From assembly GCA_036736205.1 (NCBI GenBank), contig DAINMX010000341.1:1-5224 (forward strand): a stretch of 5,224 nucleotides of DNA. The letters are read 5' to 3'. Positions within the stretch are counted from its first letter, which is position 1. Each line of letters begins with the position of its first letter. Below are positions 1-5,224 of the stretch, piece by piece. Made by a program: the position numbers and the translations under genes. The notes under the pieces were generated by a model. The model was given only the letters and a program-made list of their open reading frames with translations. It did no database searches and was not told the origin of the DNA. This stretch comes from XYA12-FULL-58-9 sp001798605 (GTDB lineage Bacteria > Myxococcota > XYA12-FULL-58-9).

Positions 1-492
1 CGCCGCGATGGCAGAGACACTGGGCGCAAGGCCATCGGAGACATCGATAATGTTGATGGCATTGGTGACTCCAACCAACCAAAGAATGGTCAAAGGAATC
101 GCCAGGGAGTGAGGAATGACCTCCAGTTGGATCGATATGTTGCCGCGAAGCACGACCCAGGCTGCGAGCAACTGACCGGCAAGCTTGAGGCGTGGGGCGA
201 GGACGTGCAGGTCGTCGAACAGCCCGAGCATGGTCACCATGGTCGCACCCAAGAGCAATCCGAGCAGTTGTGAGCTAAACTCGAACACCAAGGACAGGGA
301 GATGAGGAACGCCAGATAGACCGCAATGCCTCCGAGATATGGAACGGGTTCCGTCTGTCGTTTTAGTTTGCCGTCGGGATGGTCCAGCACGCCGAAGGAC
401 AGGGCTCCTTGCCGAATCAATGGCGTCAAATACAGTCCGAGGGCACAGCTCAGTACAAACGTGGCGATGAAGTAGAGCAGTTGAAAGGGCAC
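1..492 (-). CDS. WecA/MraY-family undecaprenyl-phosphate sugar-1-phosphate transferase, N-terminal half (cut by window edge)
   Basis: Translating the minus strand from a GTG at 492 gives 164 residues open to the window edge. The protein is a membrane enzyme of glycosyltransferase family 4. Such enzymes move a sugar-1-phosphate (often GlcNAc-1-P) from UDP-sugar to undecaprenyl phosphate, the first lipid-linked step of O-antigen, capsule or teichoic-acid-like polymers. Visible family marks: an N-terminal membrane helix (residues 3-24), the cytoplasmic FGVLDHPDGKLK motif (33-44) followed by PVPYLGGIAVYLAF (49-62), the metal-binding Asp pair in GLFDDL (Asp93, Asp94), and NAINIIDVSDGL (144-155) with Asp150 and Asp153. 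WecA-type enzymes are usually well over 300 residues, so roughly half is present. The GTG lies one base after the permease stop, with GAGG nine bases upstream, so translation is probably coupled. The acceptor sugar cannot be told from this half; WecA, TagO-like and other polymer-initiating transferases all fit. Confidence 0.88.
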   Translation of the reverse strand, partial: MPFQLLYFIATFVLSCALGLYLTPLIRQGALSFGVLDHPDGKLKRQTEPVPYLGGIAVYLAFLISLSLVFEFSSQLLGLLLGATMVTMLGLFDDLHVLAPRLKLAGQLLAAWVVLRGNISIQLEVIPHSLAIPLTILWLVGVTNAINIIDVSDGLAPSVSAIAA

Positions 493-493
493 G

Positions 494-1093
494 TCAGATG
501 GCCTCGCGCCTTGAAAAGATGATGATTGCAAGCAACAGGGTGGTGCAGGCATAGGCGAGGCCGTAACCGGTACCTGTCATCACAAAGTCCGCGGGCATCG
601 CGAGATTGTTCGCCGCTTGCGAGCGCAAGGAGAGCTTCTCCAGGTCCGGGAAAACGAAGTAGAACCCATGCAAGACTGTTCCGAACAGCACCTCATCCTG
701 TTCCAGCCGCAGAGCGTAGCGGAGCACGTCGGCAGCGAGGTTGCCGACGATGACCACACCGATGGTATACGTGGCTGCGAGCACAGGCACGGTCATCGTT
801 GAAAACATCAGGGCGATAGCAACCACCACCAGAATCTCGATTCCGGTGAGCCACAACGAGCCCCAGAAGGCAGTGGGGACCGGGTCGCCGAAGAGCCACA
901 CCGTTACGGCGGTGGCCAAGCCCATCAGGACGACCACGACCTCCATGGCCGCAACGATGCCGAGATATTTGCCGGCGACAAACGCACCGCGTGGAATCGG
1001 ACGCGCCAGAAGTGGGTACGCCGTGCGCCGGGTGAGCTCGCTGGCAAAGGATACAACGGCCAAGCTCATGGCGATGAGGCTGCCCAGGGCACT
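494..1093 (-). pseudogene. ABC-2 type transporter permease, missing its N-terminus
   Basis: About 198 residues of a polytopic membrane protein, ending at a TGA at 496-494. After a first partial helix (SLIAMSLAVVSFASEL) comes the segment TRRTAYPLLARPIPRG, characteristic of ABC-2 permeases that pair with drug or lipid-exporter type ATPases. Four more hydrophobic segments follow (approximate starts YLGIVAAMEVVVV, LWLTGIEILVVVA, VPVLAATYTIGVV, YGLAYACTTLLLA). An extramembrane loop with FYFVFPDLEKLSLRS lies before the last helix. The family normally begins with a cytoplasmic N-terminus and a first helix preceded by a long loop, roughly 60 residues that are absent here. Instead the reading frame runs without a stop into an ATPase C-terminal fragment. 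The transported substrate is unknown. The exact left limit of permease-derived sequence is uncertain by about 20 bases because the residues at the joint (ASALGS) would suit either protein. Product family is confident; whether the gene is truly broken or mis-assembled is not decided. Confidence 0.8.
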
Positions 1094-1096
1094 CGC

Positions 1097-1285
1097 GGCT
1101 GCGCGGGCGTCTTGATCGAGGTCACGGACCCATACCTCGATGCGGGTAACGCCGCTCCCGACGAGCTCGGAAAGCTTGCCGGCTTTTCGCGCCTTGCCTG
1201 CGACGATGATGCCAACGCGATCGCAGATCATTTCGACATCAGGAAGTATGTGGGTGGAGAAGAACACGGTGCTGCCCCGTTCCCG
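1097..1285 (-). pseudogene. ABC transporter ATP-binding subunit, internal C-terminal fragment
   Basis: About 62 residues read on the minus strand match the end of an ABC ATPase core and the start of its C-terminal extension. RERGSTVFFSTHILPDVE contains the switch (H-loop) histidine, followed by MICDRVGIIVAGK, then GKLSELVG and GVTRIEVWVRDLDQDA. These are typical of ATPases that partner ABC-2 permeases. Everything normally upstream is absent: Walker A, Q-loop, the LSGG signature and Walker B. The usual last 60 to 80 residues are absent too, because the frame runs directly into the permease. On the right side the homology stops at about 1285, where plus-strand B12-domain coding begins. The fragment cannot hydrolyse ATP as it stands. 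In an intact locus it would be the energising subunit for the adjacent permease, lying just upstream in the same operon. Confidence 0.78.
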
Positions 1286-1295
1286 TGGGCCCACC

Positions 1296-1898
1296 ATGCT
1301 CGTCGCCGACACACCGGCGCAGACTGTCGTCGCCGAGCTGATGCTCGAAAGAGCCAACCTCGGCTCCTGGTGGACCGTAGCCGAGCTGTTGGGACTGGTA
1401 CTCGAGGCCCTCGGTACACACTGGGAGCGCGGGACACTCAGTGTAATCGAGGAGCACATCGCCAGCGATCGCCTGCTACGGGGAGTTTCTTGGATCAACC
1501 AAACCCTGGTGGCAAGTCGGGATGGTCCCACGGCTCTGCTGTTGGTGGCCGAGAATGATGAGCACACTCTCGGATTGTCCCTGGCGGAGCTCGTTGCCGC
1601 AGAGGTTGGCTGGCGCACCACCTGGCTGGGCAGTAAGACACCGCTCACCATGCTCGACGCATGGCTCGACGATGGCGACACACACCTTGTCGCTGTGTCA
1701 GCCTCTCGGGCTTCGGACAACCCGTCAGATCTCGAACGGCAATACCGCGAGCTGCGCGAAATAACACAGACCCGCGATGTGGAGTTGGTCTTGGGCGGCA
1801 GCGGCACCTGGCCCGATAATCTCCCCTATGGCCATAGGCTGCGAAGTTTTAAACAATGGTGCCAGTTGCTAACGGAAAGAATTGCTGTGATGGGTTAG
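1296..1898 (+). pseudogene. CarH-like cobalamin-binding domain protein lacking an N-terminal DNA-binding domain
   Basis: From an ATG at 1296 the frame encodes 200 residues with a helical B12-binding cap followed by a Rossmann-like B12-binding fold. The cap carries the W-x9-EH motif (Trp43, Glu53, His54) that in CarH-type photoreceptors packs against the upper axial face of adenosylcobalamin. The Rossmann part has the DxHxxG motif (DEHTLG, residues 88-93), with His90 as expected lower axial cobalt ligand, then VSAS around Ser135 and a GG pair at 167-168. In CarA/CarH regulators this module follows a MerR-type helix-turn-helix that is absent here. Upstream the frame continues, but its translation is only the antisense of the ATPase fragment. 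No Shine-Dalgarno-like sequence precedes ATG 1296, so this is more likely a beheaded regulator than a free-standing protein, although a stand-alone B12 sensor is possible. The gene ends 36 bp from the convergent argH stop. Ligand binding and light response are family inferences. Confidence 0.75.
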
Positions 1899-1934
1899 GG
1901 ATATTCTGGATCACTGGCCCCACACTGGGTATGG

Positions 1935-3284
1935 CTAAATGTCAGGCGAGTTGACCAGCTCTCGGGAGCGTGTTGCCCCGGCGGCAAAGCCGACCAACTC
2001 CTGCTGCACTTGGATGAGCGCTGCCCGCAGAGACTCGGTCTGGTCAGTTCCAGGAGCACCTAGGTGATCTCTGCCGGCAAACACCAACTCGTTGGCCATC
2101 GCTTCTGGCTCCGATTCCTTGATCTTGCGGTAGGCATCCCTGAATGCCATGCCGCCCCGGACCAGTGCAAAGGTGCGGTCGGTGGCAAAGATGTCTGGGG
2201 TCAACGCCGCCGCACACTTGTCGGTATCGACCTTGAGTCCGTCGACCGCCTTGCGCATCACCACCAACGTCGCGAAGGTATCGATGAACGATCGGACCAA
2301 TGGGCCCTTGGTTCTTTGCAGATCCCGATGATAACCGCTGGGCAGTCCGTGTAGAGCCGTGGTCACGGCGTTGTAGCGTCCCAGAATTGAGGCTGGCGCC
2401 ACGCGGATGAGCTCGAGCACGTCGGGGTTCTGCTTCTGCGGCATGATACTCGAGCCCGTGGTCAACTGCTGTGGCAAGTGAAAGAATCCAAAAGCCTCCG
2501 ATGAAAACCAAATCAGGTCGGCAGCAAATCTGGACAACGACAGGGTTAGCTGATGCAACGCCGAGAGTACCGACGCTTCGAGGAGACCACGAGTCTGTTG
2601 CACGTAGATGGTGTTGATGTCGGGACCATCAAAGCCGAGCAGATCACTGACGAGCTGACGGTCGAGGGGCAACGGGACTCCATAACCCGATGCCGAGCCG
2701 AGCGGGCTCCGATTGGCAAGCTTGAGGGGCGCCACGAAGGCCTCAATGTTGCGTATCAGACACTCTGCCAAGGAAAAGAACAGCTGCCCCACTGTTGACG
2801 GCATCGCCTGCCGCGTGTGGGTGTATCCAGGCATCAGATCGGATCGGTGCTGCCGTCCCCTTTTCAACGCCACTTCAACCAAATCGGCGGCGACGGCGGC
2901 GAGTTGCAACAACTGCTCTCGGACATACAAACGCAGGGCAGTGATCACCTGATCGTTGCGTGATCTCCCCGTGTGTACCTTTTTTCCCGCCTCGCCGGTG
3001 CACTGGGTAACCCATGCCTCAAGAGCCGTGTGGCAGTCCTCCTGCTCCTGGGAGATACCTAGTCGTCCGGTGCTGGCGTGGATGAAAGCGTCGGAGAGAG
3101 CATCGCGCAATGCCTCCCTCTCCTCTTCGTTGAGCACGCCGATCGTCGCCAACATCTCGACGTGAGCAGCTGAGCCTATGCAATCGTACGGCAACAGCAC
3201 CTTATCGAGCACAGGATCCTCACCCACCGTGAAGGCGAGTATGGCGCCGTCAATCTCGGTCGAGCCCGAGTCCCACAATCTCAT
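1935..3284 (-). CDS. argH: Argininosuccinate lyase
   Basis: A 449-residue protein of the fumarase/aspartase superfamily. It cleaves argininosuccinate to arginine and fumarate, the last step of arginine synthesis, in the cytoplasm as a homotetramer. Conserved regions: HTGRSRNDQ (residues 104-112), PGYTHTRQAMP (152-162) with the expected general-acid-side His156, and the superfamily signature TTGSSIMPQKQNPD (275-288) with the mobile catalytic serine at 278 or 279. Length is near the usual 450 to 470. The start RLWDSGSTEIDGAILAFTVG replaces the common KLWGGRF beginning, a variant I associate with Bacteroidota- and myxobacteria-type lyases. The ATG at 3284-3282 overlaps the argG TGA by 4 bp (ATGA), which argues for translational coupling. 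Only a weak, distant AAGG precedes it, consistent with ribosomes arriving from argG. The gene is intact and ends at TAG 1937-1935, facing the B12-domain gene. Confidence 0.97.
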   Translation of the reverse strand: MRLWDSGSTEIDGAILAFTVGEDPVLDKVLLPYDCIGSAAHVEMLATIGVLNEEEREALRDALSDAFIHASTGRLGISQEQEDCHTALEAWVTQCTGEAGKKVHTGRSRNDQVITALRLYVREQLLQLAAVAADLVEVALKRGRQHRSDLMPGYTHTRQAMPSTVGQLFFSLAECLIRNIEAFVAPLKLANRSPLGSASGYGVPLPLDRQLVSDLLGFDGPDINTIYVQQTRGLLEASVLSALHQLTLSLSRFAADLIWFSSEAFGFFHLPQQLTTGSSIMPQKQNPDVLELIRVAPASILGRYNAVTTALHGLPSGYHRDLQRTKGPLVRSFIDTFATLVVMRKAVDGLKVDTDKCAAALTPDIFATDRTFALVRGGMAFRDAYRKIKESEPEAMANELVFAGRDHLGAPGTDQTESLRAALIQVQQELVGFAAGATRSRELVNSPDI

Positions 3285-4516
3285 ATTCTTTCAACCTTGC
3301 GAAGAATCAGTCGGTGCGCCTTGAGTCGCAGGGAGTTGACCTTGATGAAACCGATGGAGTCAGCCTGGTCGAAACCGCCCGCGATATCCATGCTGGAGAG
3401 CTCCTTGTCGTACAGGGAGCTCGACGACTCGCGGCCGATGGGCATTGCCGTACCCTTGTAGAGTCGCAATTTCACTTTGCCATCGATGATGGACGATGCC
3501 TTGTCGATGGCGCCCATCAAAAAGTCCATCTCCGGGCTGAACCAGAAACCGTTGTAGATAATCGTCGCGAGCTCCGGCGCCAGCATGTCTCGCAAGCGTC
3601 GCACTTCCCTGTCCATAGCGACGCCTTCGAGGTCGCGCAGGGCGATGTGCAACAACGTACCTCCGGGAGTCTCGTAGATACCGCGGGACTTGATGCCGAC
3701 GAAACGGTCCTCGACCATGTCGATGCGGCCGACGCCATTCTCACCAGCAACCTCATTGGCGTATTTGAACAGCGCCAAAGGCTCGGTCTCTTCGCGCCCA
3801 TCATTGAGATTGAGCAAGCGCACTGGCGTCCCGTCTTTGAAATAGATCTCCACCAGGGTCTCACGGTCGGGTGCATCCTGGGGATTCTTGCAGACGGTGA
3901 AGATGTTCGGATCGGGCTGCAACATGGGATCTTCGAGGACACCCGACTCGTAACTCTTGTGCATGAGGTTCTCATCGGTGGAGAACGGTTTCTCAAGCGT
4001 GACCGGAATATCGATGCTCTGCTCTTTGGCAAACCGAATCAAATCCTGGCGCCCTTGAAATTGACGGAGAAACTCCGCATCCTTCCAGACGTGCCGTACC
4101 CCAACCTTGGGTGCCAATGCGGCAAAGGCAAGCTCGAATCGCACCTGGTCGTTGCCCTTACCCGTTGCACCGTGGGCCATCCATTTGGCACCACTTCGGT
4201 GCGCGAGCGCAACTTGATGTTTGGCAATCACGGGCCGCGCCAAGGCCGTGCCGAGAAGGTAGCGTCCCTGGTAGACGGCGTTACCGCGAATCGCCGGGAA
4301 GATGTAGTCCGTGACAAATTCGCGCTGCAGATCGACGACCTGGACGTCAACGGCGCCGGTACTCAATGCCCGTGACCTCAACGCCCCAAAATCCTCTTCT
4401 TGACCGACATCGGCCACGTAGGCGATGACATCATAACCCTTGAGTTGCAACCACTTGAGGATGCAGCTGGTATCGAGTCCGCCGGAATATGCAAGGATGA
4501 CCTTTTCTTTGCCCAT
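3281..4516 (-). CDS. argG: Argininosuccinate synthase (eukaryotic ASS1-like type)
   Basis: A 411-residue cytoplasmic enzyme that joins citrulline and aspartate using ATP, releasing AMP and pyrophosphate. Conserved regions: the N-type ATP pyrophosphatase loop AYSGGLDTS (residues 9-17), GRYLLGTALARP (84-95), HGATGKGNDQVRFE (115-128), the substrate-contacting region DENLMHKSYESGVLE (181-195) and KSRGIYETPGGTLL (276-289). The overall wording (LAYSGGLDTSCIL, GYDVIAYVADVGQEEDF, ENLMHKSYE) is very close to what I recall of human ASS1. Translation could open at an ATG at 4567, but the ATG at 4516 is chosen. It starts the protein at MGKEKVILAYSGG as in homologues, and it has AGGAG six bases upstream (plus-strand 4523-4527). 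The gene forms an operon with argH, overlapping it by 4 bp. No arginine-repressor box was recognised upstream. Confidence 0.97.
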   Translation of the reverse strand: MGKEKVILAYSGGLDTSCILKWLQLKGYDVIAYVADVGQEEDFGALRSRALSTGAVDVQVVDLQREFVTDYIFPAIRGNAVYQGRYLLGTALARPVIAKHQVALAHRSGAKWMAHGATGKGNDQVRFELAFAALAPKVGVRHVWKDAEFLRQFQGRQDLIRFAKEQSIDIPVTLEKPFSTDENLMHKSYESGVLEDPMLQPDPNIFTVCKNPQDAPDRETLVEIYFKDGTPVRLLNLNDGREETEPLALFKYANEVAGENGVGRIDMVEDRFVGIKSRGIYETPGGTLLHIALRDLEGVAMDREVRRLRDMLAPELATIIYNGFWFSPEMDFLMGAIDKASSIIDGKVKLRLYKGTAMPIGRESSSSLYDKELSSMDIAGGFDQADSIGFIKVNSLRLKAHRLILRKVERI

Positions 4517-4522
4517 GGTCCG

Positions 4523-4527
4523 CTCCT
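4523..4527 (-). promoter_or_regulatory. Ribosome binding site deciding the argG start
   Basis: On the minus strand the sequence reads AGGAG, then CGGACC, then ATG. This gives a strong Shine-Dalgarno with a 6-base spacer in front of the ATG at 4516. It supports that start over the in-frame ATG 51 bases upstream, which has no comparable site. Confidence 0.8.
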
Positions 4528-4687
4528 GATACTGCGATGCCAATATGGCCGCAGCGTCTCTTCTCATGTGACACAGGCGCAGCTCACGCTGCAGGCCCGC
4601 AATCGGCGCAACTTGGCCCCAACTCGGCCTTGAGTCAACGTTCTCCCGCCGAGGATACCAGCTCGGTCCGTCCTCCCAGGCCGCCCT

Positions 4688-4708
4688 GCAATAACGACAT
4701 GATATTGC
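4688..4708. repeat. Interrupted inverted repeat in the argG-clpB promoter region
   Basis: GCAATA and TATTGC flank a 9-base spacer and are perfect reverse complements, giving a 21-bp dyad with one helical-turn-like spacing between arms. It lies 25 bases upstream of the proposed clpB -35 and could bind a dimeric regulator. It may also be chance: the arms are only 6 bp, it is a single copy, and no known operator was matched. Confidence 0.3.
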
Positions 4709-4733
4709 GCAAGTTCTTTGAACACGAGCCTGG

Positions 4734-4761
4734 TTGCACCTTCACTTTTGGCCCCTATACT
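4734..4761 (+). promoter_or_regulatory. Candidate clpB promoter (vegetative and possibly heat-shock type)
   Basis: TTGCAC at 4734-4739 and TATACT at 4756-4761 are separated by 16 bases. The -10 is close to the vegetative consensus and the -35 only matches in TTG. The -10 is embedded in CCCCTATAC (4752-4760), which resembles the CCCCAT-type -10 of heat-shock sigma-32 promoters, as would be expected for clpB. The transcript would have a leader of roughly 35 to 40 bases before the ATG. The assignment is from pattern only. Confidence 0.4.
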
Positions 4762-4791
4762 GGTGTCGCTTGCACCCGTAAGGCTGCGTTT

Positions 4792-4797
4792 GGGAGG
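4792..4797 (+). promoter_or_regulatory. Ribosome binding site of clpB
   Basis: GGGAGG lies 7 bases before the ATG at 4805. It fixes that start over an in-frame ATG at 4718 whose extra 29 residues have no counterpart in ClpB proteins. Confidence 0.8.
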
Positions 4798-4804
4798 TTG
4801 TGAG

Positions 4805-5224
4805 ATGAACACTGACAAATTGACCCAGAAAGCAAACGAAGCATTGCTCCAAGCCCAAACCTTTGCAGCAGAGCTCGGCCAACAGGCCGTCGAGGTTGAG
4901 CATTTGCTCAAGGCTCTGATCGAGCAGGACGGCGGCGTGGTCTCGCCCTTGTTGAAAAAAATAGGGGTGTCCGCAGACGTGCTTCTCAAGGATGTAGAAA
5001 ACGCAGCACGGCGGCTGCCCAAGGTCCAGGGCGGCGAGCCCTACTTGGGGCGTTCCCTCAGCGTAGTCATGTCCGCCGCACAGAAACAGGCCGACGAGCT
5101 CAAGGACGACTACGTTTCAACGGAGCACCTCCTGCTCGCAGCAGCGCAGAGCAAAGGCCCAGCCAGCGACGTGGATAGGCAGCATAAACCGGCATGAACC
5201 GCTGCGATCAACGACTTGTGGCGC
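4805..5224 (+). CDS. clpB: ATP-dependent chaperone ClpB, N-terminal domain only (cut by window edge, with a stop near the edge)
   Basis: ClpB is the cytoplasmic hexameric AAA+ disaggregase that works with DnaK/DnaJ/GrpE to rescue aggregated proteins after heat stress. Full proteins are about 860 residues. Only the Clp N-domain is inside the window, as its two repeats: LTQKANEALLQAQTFAAE through VEVEHLLKALIEQDGGVVSPLL (about 6-50), and GRSLSVVMSAAQKQADELKDDYVSTEHLLLAA (about 80-115). Both contain the E-HLL core typical of the family. GGVVSPLLKKIG parallels E. coli ClpB GGSVSPLLTSAG, favouring ClpB over ClpA or ClpC. The frame meets TGA at 5195-5197 after 130 residues, yet the codons beyond it in the same frame read TAAINDLWR, like the AIxxLRGG end of the ClpB N-domain. 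The stop is therefore probably a sequence error or local mutation near the edge, not the natural end. Confidence 0.88.

Larger units (their letters stand above)
4517..4804. other. Divergent intergenic region between argG and clpB
   Basis: This 288-bp stretch lies between two genes transcribed away from each other, so it must hold promoters for both. On the clpB side there is a plausible promoter (4734-4761) and a Shine-Dalgarno. On the argG side no convincing -35/-10 pair was found; a TTGACT lies on the minus strand at 4638-4633 but no good -10 follows at the right distance. A 21-bp interrupted dyad occurs at 4688-4708. Open frames that cross this region show no recognisable protein character. 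Confidence 0.7.

Noticed and set aside
1140..1295. Upstream extension of the B12-domain frame to an ATG at 1140
   Set aside because: These codons are the antisense of the ATPase fragment and give no helix-turn-helix character.
1297..1807. Upstream extension of the ATPase-permease reading frame to an ATG at 1807
   Set aside because: The translation here is Ser/Arg-rich low-information sequence antisense to the B12-domain gene; recognisable ATPase homology starts only near 1285.
1919..1929. CCCA-CAC-TGGG hairpin between the convergent genes as a bidirectional terminator
   Set aside because: The stem is only 4 bp with no T-run on either side, so it is too weak to call.
2044..2511. A 155-codon minus-strand frame overlapping argH
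   Set aside because: It is in another frame of the same strand within intact argH and shows no protein family character.
3314..4375. A 353-codon open frame on the plus strand
   Set aside because: It lies wholly antisense to argG. Its translation has no recognisable domain and reflects codon bias of the real gene on the other strand.
4517..4567. A longer argG start at the ATG at 4567
   Set aside because: The extra 17 residues are not seen in homologues as I recall them, and the ATG at 4516 has the strong AGGAG site.
4633..4638. TTGACT on the minus strand as the argG -35 box
   Set aside because: No acceptable -10 sequence lies 15 to 19 bases downstream.

Overview
This window looks like a fragment of a Gram-negative bacterial chromosome with moderately high GC (judged by eye). 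It holds ordinary housekeeping genes plus at least two places where the sequence looks broken or mis-joined. The best guess for the host is a myxobacterial or other former-Deltaproteobacteria-like lineage. That rests on three things read from the proteins: an argininosuccinate synthase that resembles the eukaryotic ASS1 type, an argininosuccinate lyase with a divergent N-terminus lacking the usual WGGRF start, and a CarH-type B12-binding regulator domain. It is an inference, not a demonstrated placement.

Layout. Bases 1-492 (minus) are the N-terminal half of a WecA/MraY-family polyprenyl-phosphate sugar-phosphate transferase, cut by the window edge. It follows, one base after the stop codon, an ABC-2 permease fragment (494 to about 1093, minus), which is itself fused in frame to a short C-terminal piece of an ABC transporter ATPase (about 1097-1285, minus). 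Abutting that, on the plus strand, is a cobalamin-binding domain protein (about 1296-1898) that lacks the N-terminal DNA-binding domain expected of its family. Converging on it is the two-gene arginine operon argG-argH (4516 down to 1935, minus), intact and overlapping by 4 bp. A 288-bp divergent intergenic region then leads to the start of clpB (4805 onward, plus), which runs to the right edge and carries a stop codon very near the end.

How the genes work together. ArgG and ArgH catalyse the last two steps of arginine synthesis (citrulline + aspartate to argininosuccinate, then to arginine + fumarate). ClpB is the heat-shock disaggregase. The ABC transporter and WecA-like genes form a co-directional cluster that may serve envelope or surface polysaccharide functions. 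The B12-domain gene could be the remnant of a light- or B12-responsive MerR-type regulator.

I see no clearly new biological system here. The most notable signals are the two truncation joints at about 1079-1100 and 1277-1296, which lie within about 200 bp of each other. They can be explained by deletions or by assembly or amplification artefacts, and the B12-domain fragment sits at one of them. The disrupted last 50 bases of clpB suggest that sequence quality also drops at the right edge. No tRNA, rRNA, CRISPR, insertion sequence or attachment site was recognised.
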